A DNA stretch of 64,000 nucleotides from Pedobacter sp. SYSU D00535 (GTDB lineage: Bacteria > Bacteroidota > Bacteroidia > Sphingobacteriales > Sphingobacteriaceae), in assembly GCF_017355855.1 (NCBI RefSeq), contig NZ_JAFEWD010000001.1, positions 124,001 through 188,000 on the forward strand. Direction: 5' to 3'. The notes under the pieces were generated by a model. The model was given only the letters and a program-made list of their open reading frames with translations. It made no database searches and had not been told where the DNA came from. Below, in pieces: positions 18,452-27,172 of this stretch (the first letter of the stretch is position 1; each line of letters opens with the position of its first letter). A program made the position numbers and the translations under genes.

Positions 18452-19922
18452 TACTTCGTTCTGTTCGTTTAACCTCTGTCTCTATCATCTCGTTATGTCT
18501 GATCACCTGAACCACTTCTCCCGCTTTCAGCTCTTCTCCGGCTCCTACAATCTTCCCATCCTTCTTCAATACTGCAAAGCCCCTTTTCAATATCTTCTCC
18601 GGACTCGCCGCCGCAATCCCTTCACCCAATCGCTCCAGCTCCCGCTTCCGGTTAGCCAATAAACGTGGGAGGGAAGCCGATAAACCCGACTGCAGCGACC
18701 CCACTTTTTGCTTTTCCTCTTTTAATAGCTGCTGCACCCGAAACCCCATCCGGATCACCTTTTCCTGCACTTCCTTCTCATGCCGATGCAAGATCGCTCG
18801 TGCTTTCGTGTTCAACACAAACTGCCGCGACTTTAAATCCTGTCCCGACGCTCGCAGCAAAGTCAGCGCAGCCACTTTGATTACTTCCGACTTCCGTTCC
18901 AGCGATTGCCCCCGCCGCTTCAGCTCCTCCCGTACCGAACGCATCAGGCCCTCCTGCAGCACATGCAGGTTCCGGCTGCACCGCGACAAGAGTTCCTGCC
19001 CATTCTTCTGGATCCCAGCCCCCAGCTGCTTCAGCTGCTTCTCAAAGCTATAATTATGATCGATGATAAACTGCGCAGCAATACTCGGTGTCTTGGTATG
19101 TACCCGGGCAAAGAAATCACAGATCCCCTGGTTCATATGGTGACCAATACCCGTGATCACCGGCACCGGAAACTGCGCCAGGGCCAGACTCAGGTGATAG
19201 TCGTCAAAAGGAAGAAAGTCGGCCGGAGCACCACCACCGCGGGTAAGCACCACAGCATCGTAAGGGATCTTTGAAATGCGGACCTTGCTAAAGGCATCGT
19301 AAAGTGAGGACTGCGCTCCATAACCCTGCACCAGCACATTAAACAGATCTACCTTGAACTGGTAGCCCTGCTCATTGCTCTGCAGCCCATGCATAAAATC
19401 AGAATACGCATCCGAGCTGGCAGAAGTAATCAGGGCAATGCGCTGGATCACCCGTGGCAGGGGCAGCCGCTTATTCGGCGTCATAAAAGCACCGTTCTGA
19501 AACTGGATCACCCGGGGATGCTCCGCCAGCAGCTTCTGCAGCGTCTCCTTCCGTTGCAGCTCAATACCTCCCAGCGTCAGCTCGGCATCGATCTCACACA
19601 GCACCAAGCTCAGCCCGTACACCGGGTGGTAATTCACCGTCACCCGAGCACCGATCTTGATCCCTTCGGCGAACTTCTGTCCCGTAACCTTCTCAAAGCC
19701 CGCAATCGCCATCGTTCCTTCCCCCAGAAAGGCACAGGCCCGGATCTGCGCTACTTTAGCGCCTTTCTCCAGCTCCAGCAGGTCAAAATAGACATGGCTG
19801 CCGATCTTCCGCACACCCGCCACTTCTCCCTTTACCCAATAGGAGGCAGGGAAACGCTCCCGGATGGTATTTTGAACCTGGGTGAGGAGTTGCTTGAGGG
19901 GGATGTAAGTGCTGGTCGACAT
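18429..19922 (-). CDS. xseA: Exodeoxyribonuclease VII large subunit
   Basis: XseA of 497 residues from the ATG at 19922 (MSTSTYIPLKQLL). An in-frame ATG 60 bp further upstream would add a hydrophobic, non-homologous 20-residue extension, so it was not chosen. The N-terminal OB-fold region includes YWVKGEVAGVRK and SHVYFDL. The catalytic core contains LTRGGGAPADFLPFDDY and ITGIGHHMNQGICDFFA, the Bacteroidota form in which the usual HExD is HHMN. The rest is a long helical arm that binds XseB. The enzyme trims single-stranded DNA in mismatch and recombination repair. Confidence 0.93.
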   Translation of the reverse strand: MSTSTYIPLKQLLTQVQNTIRERFPASYWVKGEVAGVRKIGSHVYFDLLELEKGAKVAQIRACAFLGEGTMAIAGFEKVTGQKFAEGIKIGARVTVNYHPVYGLSLVLCEIDAELTLGGIELQRKETLQKLLAEHPRVIQFQNGAFMTPNKRLPLPRVIQRIALITSASSDAYSDFMHGLQSNEQGYQFKVDLFNVLVQGYGAQSSLYDAFSKVRISKIPYDAVVLTRGGGAPADFLPFDDYHLSLALAQFPVPVITGIGHHMNQGICDFFARVHTKTPSIAAQFIIDHNYSFEKQLKQLGAGIQKNGQELLSRCSRNLHVLQEGLMRSVREELKRRGQSLERKSEVIKVAALTLLRASGQDLKSRQFVLNTKARAILHRHEKEVQEKVIRMGFRVQQLLKEEKQKVGSLQSGLSASLPRLLANRKRELERLGEGIAAASPEKILKRGFAVLKKDGKIVGAGEELKAGEVVQVIRHNEMIETEVKRTERSNGREFKL

Positions 19923-20162
19923 GGGTATAGCAAAGATAAGGGAAGAAAAAGAGATTAAATCTAGCGACACATACTCCAACAATGAATTTTACAGTAAGAG
20001 CGCGGGATGAACCTTTTCTGCTCGGACAAAAGATCGATTCGTCAGAGTAAATCTCGATTCTTTTTATTTATTTTTACACGTTATTAGAGACATATCATTT
20101 AGATGAAAGGCTTGCCAAATTCTAGTCTCTAAGTAAACCTTCACTTTTATAAAATAAAACAT

Positions 20163-20178
20163 TCCCTTAAATAAGGGA
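20163..20178. promoter_or_regulatory. Palindrome just upstream of the BREX operon
   Basis: Arms TCCCTTA and TAAGGGA are separated by AA and end 7 bp before the brxF start. The site would overlap the ribosome-binding region, so it could be a repressor operator or an mRNA hairpin masking initiation. It sits in the AT-rich, gene-free interval 19923-20185 that must contain both the xseA and BREX promoters. I cannot place a confident -33/-7 pair. Confidence 0.35.
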
Positions 20179-20185
20179 TTAGACG

Positions 20186-20659
20186 ATGATTGAATGTTCA
20201 ATTTTTGATGTTTATAATTCCCGAGACAGGCATAAGATTTACGTTAGGGAGTGTAATGCGAATATTTTAGACGAAATTAAGTACATAGAAAACCTAGGGT
20301 TTACTCCACTAAATATCGGTAAAGAGATTGCATTATTTATAAATCGGCTCAATTCATTTAGATATTTACAGCTGGATGTTCAAGAGTTTTTAGTGAAACT
20401 TTTCGATTCACAAAAAAAACAATGTCGAACATCCAATACTCACTTGCTATTTATTTACAACCTAGGCATTCTTCTAGAACCAACACTTCGCCTTGATGCG
20501 CAACAATTACTAAAAGAATTTTCGAAAACATCCGCTCTAATAATTCTGTGGGAGAATAGATTGAAAGATGGTGATAGGTTGTTCTGGCCTGCCCAAGAAG
20601 ATTTATACTTCCTTGACATGTCCGATCTTCACGTAAAAAAACTTCATTATGCAATATAA
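20186..20659 (+). CDS. brxF: BREX-3 BrxF-like protein without a P-loop
   Basis: The 157-residue protein lies first in the operon, where type 3 BREX systems encode BrxF. The middle and C-terminal pattern fits that family as I remember it: TPLNIGKEIALFINRL, then a Walker-B-like strand HLLFIYNLGILLEP, then LRLDAQQLLKEFSKTSALIILWE. BrxF is normally a small P-loop ATPase. Here the region before LNIG reads KIYVRECNANILDEIK with no GxxGxGK[ST], and the Walker B aspartate is replaced by tyrosine (FIYN). It is therefore probably a catalytically dead BrxF. It overlaps brxC by 11 bp. If homology fails, call it an unknown small first BREX gene. Confidence 0.65.
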   Translation: MIECSIFDVYNSRDRHKIYVRECNANILDEIKYIENLGFTPLNIGKEIALFINRLNSFRYLQLDVQEFLVKLFDSQKKQCRTSNTHLLFIYNLGILLEPTLRLDAQQLLKEFSKTSALIILWENRLKDGDRLFWPAQEDLYFLDMSDLHVKKLHYAI

Positions 20660-23600
20660 AGAGCTGATTCAATTCGAACCGATAACTACGGTCGTGAAAT
20701 TAGTTACTGCCGCTGACCTGTCCGTTGCCGAAACCCTTGTCAAAAGTTTTGTTTTTTCTAATAAGATGCAGGAAGATGTACGGGAGGTCATAATTAAGAA
20801 TCTCAAAGCTGAGCCAACGTATGAAACAAAAGGCATTCAGATCGTAGGTAGCTATGGAACAGGGAAATCGCACTTGATGTCATTAGTTTCTGCTATAGCT
20901 GAAAATGCTGAGCTTTTGGATCATTTGCAGAATGATGAATTAAAGAAGGATTTCGAAGCAATAGCAGGGCATTATAAAGTTCTCCGATTTGAGATTGGAA
21001 CGGACAAACCTTTAAAAGATATTGTGTTTGCTCAGATAGAAAGATATCTAAGTAAGGAAGGGGTAGACTTTGCTTTTGATGAAGATTCGCACTTTAGTTG
21101 GAAAGAACTCATTCAACAAATGATCGCGTCATTCGAAGCAAAATTCCCTAAACATCACTTCCTATTGGTGATCGATGAGCTACTCGAATACTTGAAAGGT
21201 AGAAAACCCAATGAGCTTCATAATGATTTGATGCTATTGAGACAGCTTGGGGAGGCATGCGATAACTCCAGATTCAAACTCATTTTTGGTGTCCAAGAAT
21301 TGTTATACCGCTCGCCTGAATTTCAGTTTCAGGCAGACATGCTCAACAAAATCGAAGATAGATACGCTGATTTAATCATTACCAAAGAAGATGTTTCCCA
21401 CGTGGTGAAGGAGCGATTACTCAAGAAAGATATCCACCAGAAAGCGAGGATAAGAGAACATCTGTTACAGTATGCTCACCTATTCGAAGGGATCAATACT
21501 AACTTGAACGAGTTTGTAGACCTGTTTCCTGTCCACCCTAACTATGTCAGTTACTTTGAGAAAATAAAACACGGTAAAAGCCAGCGAGAAATATTAAAAG
21601 TTCTAAGTGCGAAGTTTGATGATATCCTGGATAAGGAAGTACCATCAAACAATCCAGGATTAATTACTTACGATACGTATTGGGATGATCTTGCCAGTAA
21701 TCCGGCTATGCTTACAATTCCTGACATTAGAAATGTAAGAGACAAGGTCGATATTATTACCGGACGGGTTGCAAATCATTTTACTGGTGCACGAGCCAAT
21801 CGGAAAGACATTGGTCAGAGTATTGTTCAGGCATTAGCTATCCGCATTTTGTGCGATGATCTTGACAAAAGGAATGGGGCAAGTGCTCACAGTTTGAAAG
21901 AAGATTTATGCACGACTATATCAAATGTGGACGAACCGGAACTGTTATTAGCTGCAATTGATAGCACTGCAAAACAATTGGTAACAGCAACAGCGGGCCA
22001 ATACGTTGATCAAGATCCCGTTAGTGCAGATTTTTACATTCGTACGGAAGGCGGCATCAATGTACCTCAACTCATCCGTGACTATGCAGACGAGGTTATT
22101 AAAAAAGATATCGACCAGGCCGATCAATATTACTTCGACTTTTTGCAGTTTGTATTGGAAATCCAACAGGATTCTTATCGCTCAGGCTTCAAGATCTGGC
22201 AACATTCACTAGAATGGATTGATAAAAAGAGTTTCCGTTTAGGCTATGTTTTCTTTGGCAACCCGAATGAAAGAAGCACAACCGAGCCTATTCAGCAATA
22301 CTATATTTTCTTCTGTCCGCTATTCAACTCGATTAACAGAAATGATGAAGCTGATGAAGTTTATTTCGATGTTGCGGGCTTGTCTAATGATTTTAAAGAC
22401 ACTATCTGCCTCTATGGCGCTGCTAAGGCGAAATACGCCTCTGCTCCAACCAACCAAAAAGCATTGTTTAGCAGTCAGATTGAAGAGTATCAGCGTAGAG
22501 CAATTGCTATGTTCGACAAAGAGTATGTCGATAAGACTAGAGTGATTTACAATGGTGAAATAAAATCACTAAAATCATTTTCTTTGCCAGGTGAAGGCTC
22601 AACGAAAGAAATGATTTTTCGCAATGTCGCTGCGAAACTTTTAAATAAAACATTCACCGATAAATACCGGGATTATCCGGCATTCACCGATTTATTACAG
22701 CCCTTAAGCAAAGAGAATTTTGATGGGCGTATTAAGGCTGCCCTGAAAAAGATCACCACTCCCTCCCAGCCGAACCGGGATGGCGAAGCTATTTTGGGTG
22801 GGTTGGGTCTATGGAGCGGCCAGGCAATTGTCTCTGATAACAGTAAATATGCGGAGAGTATTAAAAAGAAAATTAAAGAGGCGGGCGACGGCGCAGTATT
22901 GAATAGGTCCGAAGTAATTTGGGCTCACTATGCACCGGCTAACCTGTGGTACTCCGTTGATTTCAATATTGACTATCAGCTGGAATTCATCGTTTTGGCG
23001 GCATTAGCTTATAAAGGAGATATTGAAGTTAACTGGCATGGGAATAAAAGTCTTTCAGCAACCAATATCGACACAGTATTGACGCTTTCGAATGAAGACT
23101 ACTTTACTTTCCAGCACATTAAGCAGCCGCAAGGCATTCCGGTAAAGCATCTAAAGGCATTGTTTTCATGCTTAGGTTTGCCCGATTATACATCTGAACT
23201 GGAAAAACCAGAGACTATCACCAAGATTATTACAGAAGCTAAGACAAAAGTAGAAAGAACGGTAACAACAAAGGCAACCATCGCTCAGGGGCTTAAATGC
23301 AGAAATGTTTCTTTACTAAGTGATGATATGAGTGCTAACATGAAGGTCGAATTGGACAATTTAGCCGGCATTCTAGACAGCATTCAATCTTACAATTCCT
23401 ATGGCAAACTTAAGGCCTTTAAATTTACAGAGGATGAATTAACGTCTGCTTTTGAAGCGTGGCAATATTGCGATCTGGTAGATAAATTGAAGGATAAAGC
23501 TGAAAAATTTGAGCGATTGGTAGGCTATCTCTACACTGCACAATCTTATGTCGTCCATGAAGAAAGACCGTTATATGACGACATAAAAACCGCAATCGAT

Positions 23601-24314
23601 AACTTGCCGGCAGTAGTTGCTTCTGCAAACGACTCCGATACTAAAAAATATGAAGCACTGCTGAACTCATTGATTGACAGATATGCGGATTATTACTTAC
23701 AACAATACACCCGATTCCGCCTGTCTAACAAAGACGATTTAGCAAAAGCCCGGATTTTAGCCAGTGATAAAAAACGGATCTGCGACGTCATCAAAGATTC
23801 TGAATTTATCACTGCTACCGAATATCAAAATTTGGTTAACAGTATCACCTCCTTACGTCCGGCGGATGCTTTCCTAACAAAAGCCCAAGTATTGACCGAG
23901 CCATACCACGACTTCAATCCTCGCGAATACTATGGAAAGCCAATGTTCAATATTTATCAGCTTGAAGAGCAGTTGGACACTATTCTGGAAAAATGGACTT
24001 CTGCCATGCGTTCCGTTTTTAAGGATCCTTCCGTACAGGAAAACATGGATATACTGAATTCGACCGACAAGCAATTAGTGGTAGATTTTAGGACCGGGTC
24101 GGTGGAGTTAACTGTCGAGAATGCACCAAGGCTAAGAAACCTTATTGCCCAATTTTCCCAAGGAATCGATAAAGTAGAAATTACTATCGATGACGTGAGG
24201 AAGCAATTGAGCAAACCACTAACGCCGCAGGAAGCAATCGACACGCTCACCAGCTACATTGATGGTTTGTGTGCTGGCAAGGAAAGAAACAAAGTCAGAA
24301 TTATAATTAAGTAA
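20649..24314 (+). CDS. brxC: BREX ATPase BrxC/PglY-type
   Basis: A 1221-residue protein of the BrxC/PglY class. Walker A is GSYGTGKS (67-74) and a Walker B-like strand is FLLVIDELLEYL near 175-186. The length, early P-loop and long helical C-terminus are typical. BrxC is a core BREX ATPase, thought to work with the PglZ and PglX proteins in sensing and acting on phage DNA. Its start overlaps brxF. A 226-bp gap follows, unusual for this tightly packed operon; the same frame continues open after the stop to 24551. Confidence 0.88.
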   Translation: MQYKELIQFEPITTVVKLVTAADLSVAETLVKSFVFSNKMQEDVREVIIKNLKAEPTYETKGIQIVGSYGTGKSHLMSLVSAIAENAELLDHLQNDELKKDFEAIAGHYKVLRFEIGTDKPLKDIVFAQIERYLSKEGVDFAFDEDSHFSWKELIQQMIASFEAKFPKHHFLLVIDELLEYLKGRKPNELHNDLMLLRQLGEACDNSRFKLIFGVQELLYRSPEFQFQADMLNKIEDRYADLIITKEDVSHVVKERLLKKDIHQKARIREHLLQYAHLFEGINTNLNEFVDLFPVHPNYVSYFEKIKHGKSQREILKVLSAKFDDILDKEVPSNNPGLITYDTYWDDLASNPAMLTIPDIRNVRDKVDIITGRVANHFTGARANRKDIGQSIVQALAIRILCDDLDKRNGASAHSLKEDLCTTISNVDEPELLLAAIDSTAKQLVTATAGQYVDQDPVSADFYIRTEGGINVPQLIRDYADEVIKKDIDQADQYYFDFLQFVLEIQQDSYRSGFKIWQHSLEWIDKKSFRLGYVFFGNPNERSTTEPIQQYYIFFCPLFNSINRNDEADEVYFDVAGLSNDFKDTICLYGAAKAKYASAPTNQKALFSSQIEEYQRRAIAMFDKEYVDKTRVIYNGEIKSLKSFSLPGEGSTKEMIFRNVAAKLLNKTFTDKYRDYPAFTDLLQPLSKENFDGRIKAALKKITTPSQPNRDGEAILGGLGLWSGQAIVSDNSKYAESIKKKIKEAGDGAVLNRSEVIWAHYAPANLWYSVDFNIDYQLEFIVLAALAYKGDIEVNWHGNKSLSATNIDTVLTLSNEDYFTFQHIKQPQGIPVKHLKALFSCLGLPDYTSELEKPETITKIITEAKTKVERTVTTKATIAQGLKCRNVSLLSDDMSANMKVELDNLAGILDSIQSYNSYGKLKAFKFTEDELTSAFEAWQYCDLVDKLKDKAEKFERLVGYLYTAQSYVVHEERPLYDDIKTAIDNLPAVVASANDSDTKKYEALLNSLIDRYADYYLQQYTRFRLSNKDDLAKARILASDKKRICDVIKDSEFITATEYQNLVNSITSLRPADAFLTKAQVLTEPYHDFNPREYYGKPMFNIYQLEEQLDTILEKWTSAMRSVFKDPSVQENMDILNSTDKQLVVDFRTGSVELTVENAPRLRNLIAQFSQGIDKVEITIDDVRKQLSKPLTPQEAIDTLTSYIDGLCAGKERNKVRIIIK

Positions 24315-24371
24315 CTCCCGTGGCTCTGCATATTAATTCACAGGATCTGCTTCCCGAAAATCCAGAGAAAG

Positions 24372-24551
24372 ATGATGGGGGACAATAATCTTTGCAGTTT
24401 GCATATCACCCTAAACTATCAATTGAGAAGGTCGATGGCAAACGTTGCCATGACCATTCCTAGAAACCCCACCAGCCCAAGGAAAAAATACCGCACCACA
24501 TCAAAAGGTGCTGTAATCACCGAACTAATGAATTTTATAGATGGAGAATAG
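24372..24551 (+). CDS. Possible 59-aa small gene between brxC and pglX
   Basis: An open frame begins at ATGATG (24372/24375) after a purine-rich AGAGAAAG and ends at TAG 24549-24551, overlapping the pglX start by 11 bp. The product is basic in the middle (PRKKYRTTSKG) and has no recognised family. It is in the same frame as brxC, whose stop is at 24312-24314, and that frame has no stop between 24315 and 24548. Evidence is limited to position, overlap and the otherwise unexplained gap in a compact operon. It could be chance. Confidence 0.3.
   Translation: MMGDNNLCSLHITLNYQLRRSMANVAMTIPRNPTSPRKKYRTTSKGAVITELMNFIDGE
24435..24451. promoter_or_regulatory. Inverted repeat in the brxC-pglX gap
   Basis: ATGGCAA-ACG-TTGCCAT, a perfect 7-bp inverted repeat 90 bp before pglX. 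It may be an internal operator that tunes the methyltransferase separately from brxC. It also overlaps an internal ATG of the small open frame at 24372-24551. Confidence 0.3.
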
Positions 24552-27171
24552 AAAAGTAATTTGCCTCGGCAAAGAGTTTACATCAGAAGACGAACGCAGA
24601 GAATACTTTCGGAATGAACTACGGATTAAATTACCTGAGCTTAAAAAAATAGAAGGCTTTCCCATTGGTGAAGATGAAGATATCATCAACCTAAGTGATC
24701 CACCATACTACACGGCATGCCCTAATCCTTGGTTGAATGATTTTATCAATGAATGGGAAAAAGAGAAAGAAAATATTTCTGGGAGACACAGAGACTTTCA
24801 TGTAGATGAACCATACGCAAGTGACGTAAGTGAAGGGAAGAAAAATCCGGTTTACACCGCCCATAGCTACCATACTAAGGTTCCCCATCCAGCGATTGCA
24901 AGGTACATACTGCATTACACTCAGCCTGGAGACATTGTTTTAGACGGCTTCGCCGGAACTGGCATGACTGGTGTTGCTGCCTACACTTGCGAAAGTCCGG
25001 CGACTGAATTACAGTACCAAATCCAGCAGGAATTTAAACTTCAGTTTGGCTCCTCACCCATTTGGGGACGGAGAAACGCCATTTGCAGTGATTTGTCTCC
25101 CCTTGCAAGTTTCCTGTCAAGTGTTTATAATACGAGTTTTCCATTAGAAGACTTTAGAAATGAAGCAGAAAGAACTCTTGCAGAATTACAGTCAAGCTGC
25201 GCCTGGATGTATGAGACCAAACATTTGGAAAACGAAATCGGTCAAATTAATTATGTTGTTTGGAGCGATATATTTCTGTGTTCGAATTGCGGGGAAGAAA
25301 TTGTATTCTGGGACTCCGCGGTTGATTTCTTAGCTAAAGAGGTTTTAGATAAATTCAAATGCAAGTCTTGCAACGCGGTGCATGAAAAGAAGGGTCTGGA
25401 TTATAAGTGGGAAACTGTTTTTGATTCCCTTACAATGACAGCCAGTAGGAAAATATCTTCAAAACCTGTTCTAATAAAATACACATTCCGAGGGAAAGGT
25501 TACTTGAAAGAAGCTTCAGCCGAGGATATAGAATTAGTAAATAGGATTGAAAATGAAAAAATACTGGATTGGCACCCTCTTGATAGTCTACCTGAAGGAG
25601 AAAAGACCTCGGAGCCATTAAGAATGGGTATTGACTGCGTGCATAAGTTTTATACCAAACGCAATTTAATCGCTTTGGCCAAGTATTTAAGTATTATCAG
25701 CTCTTCAAAATATAAACAGCCTCTATTATTTATCCTTACGGGTATGATACAAAGGTCCTCAAAAATGAATAGAATGCATGTAAAGAATTTCTTCCATGGA
25801 GGGGGTGGTTGGAATGCTGGAATAATGAAAGGAACCATACACATCCCTTCGATTCCTATTGAGACCTCCATTATCGAACAGGTGGGGGACAAGATTCAAT
25901 CTTTTATTAAGGCCAAGCAGTGCATTAATGCATCGGGAAACGTAGTTTATATATCCTCAGCATCACATCAACCGATCCCAGATTCCTCTATAGATTACAT
26001 CTTCACTGATCCTCCATTTGGTGCTAATATCATGTATTCTGAATTGAACTTTCTGTGGGAGTCGTGGTTAAAGGTGAGGACAAATAACAAAAAAGAGGCG
26101 ATACAGAACAGGAAGCAGGGAAAATCCTTGCTAGATTATCAAGAACTAATGACCGAATGTTTTCAGGAATACTATCGCCTCTTGAAACCAGGAAAATGGA
26201 TGACTATTGAGTTTAGCAATACATCCGCTGCTGTTTGGAACGGCATTCAGACTGCTTTGCAAAAAGCCGGCTTTATTATTGCCAATGTCGCTGCGATAGA
26301 TAAAAAGCAGGGGGGAATGCGTTCAATAACCACCGCTACAGGTGTACGACAGGACTTAGCTATTAGTTGTTATAAACCTTCTTTAGAATTTGTCGGTAGG
26401 TTTTCAAGTAACTCCCAGGAAGTTTTAGTATGGGACTTTGTCGATGAACATTTGAATCATCTCCCGATACATTTGACTAAGGAAGGCAGTACAACTTCTA
26501 TTGTGGAAAGAAGCGCAAAAATTCTTTACGACCGATTGATATCCTTCTATTTAATGAAGGGGATGCCTGTCCCAATTGATGCAAGGAACTTTCAAGATGG
26601 CCTAAAGCAGCGTTTCGTTGAAAGAGATGGGATGTACTTCACGAAACAACAGGCAGCTGAGTACGATGAGAAAAAAGCAAAAGCTCCACAATTTGTACAG
26701 TTGTCTTTAATAGTCACAAACGAGTCAGATGCGATTGAATGGCTAAAAGATCGACTACGTAAACGAGCTCAAAAATACCAGGATATTATGCCCGACTTTC
26801 GGATTGCTACCCAGTCTCTTCGAAAGGGTGACACCCTACCGGAGCTAAAAGACATCCTCAACGAAAACTTTATTCAAGAGGCCGATGGAACTTGGAGAAC
26901 ACCGGATCCAAATGAAGCAAAAGACCGGGAAGCCTTGCGGTTAAAAGTGCTGCTGAAAGAATTCAATGGATATGTTGCCGCCATTAACCAACCGAAAGCT
27001 AAAAAGCTCAAGGAGGTTCGCGTAGAAGCACTACGGGCAGGTTTCAAAAATAGTTGGGAACTCAAAAATTTCAAAACTATCGTCATTCTTGGCGATATGA
27101 TTCCCCAGAACATTCTTCTGGAAGACGAGCAATTACTAATGTATTACGATATAGCAAAAGACAGGGTATAA
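24541..27171 (+). CDS. pglX: BREX-3 adenine-specific DNA methyltransferase
   Basis: An 876-residue methyltransferase of the PglXI kind used by type 3 BREX. The SAM-binding motif is DGFAGTGMTG (from D135) and the catalytic motif is DPPF (490-493), giving an N6-adenine enzyme. A zinc-ribbon-like insertion has CSNC (247-250) and CKSC (274-277). The N-terminal stretch with PNPWLNDFINEW and HSYHTKVPHP precedes the methylase fold. The C-terminal 300 residues are a separate region with no motif I recognise. In BREX this enzyme marks host DNA at a non-palindromic site and is needed for defence. It is followed after 1 bp by the GmrSD-like gene. Confidence 0.88.
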   Translation: MENRKVICLGKEFTSEDERREYFRNELRIKLPELKKIEGFPIGEDEDIINLSDPPYYTACPNPWLNDFINEWEKEKENISGRHRDFHVDEPYASDVSEGKKNPVYTAHSYHTKVPHPAIARYILHYTQPGDIVLDGFAGTGMTGVAAYTCESPATELQYQIQQEFKLQFGSSPIWGRRNAICSDLSPLASFLSSVYNTSFPLEDFRNEAERTLAELQSSCAWMYETKHLENEIGQINYVVWSDIFLCSNCGEEIVFWDSAVDFLAKEVLDKFKCKSCNAVHEKKGLDYKWETVFDSLTMTASRKISSKPVLIKYTFRGKGYLKEASAEDIELVNRIENEKILDWHPLDSLPEGEKTSEPLRMGIDCVHKFYTKRNLIALAKYLSIISSSKYKQPLLFILTGMIQRSSKMNRMHVKNFFHGGGGWNAGIMKGTIHIPSIPIETSIIEQVGDKIQSFIKAKQCINASGNVVYISSASHQPIPDSSIDYIFTDPPFGANIMYSELNFLWESWLKVRTNNKKEAIQNRKQGKSLLDYQELMTECFQEYYRLLKPGKWMTIEFSNTSAAVWNGIQTALQKAGFIIANVAAIDKKQGGMRSITTATGVRQDLAISCYKPSLEFVGRFSSNSQEVLVWDFVDEHLNHLPIHLTKEGSTTSIVERSAKILYDRLISFYLMKGMPVPIDARNFQDGLKQRFVERDGMYFTKQQAAEYDEKKAKAPQFVQLSLIVTNESDAIEWLKDRLRKRAQKYQDIMPDFRIATQSLRKGDTLPELKDILNENFIQEADGTWRTPDPNEAKDREALRLKVLLKEFNGYVAAINQPKAKKLKEVRVEALRAGFKNSWELKNFKTIVILGDMIPQNILLEDEQLLMYYDIAKDRV

Positions 27172-27172
27172 A

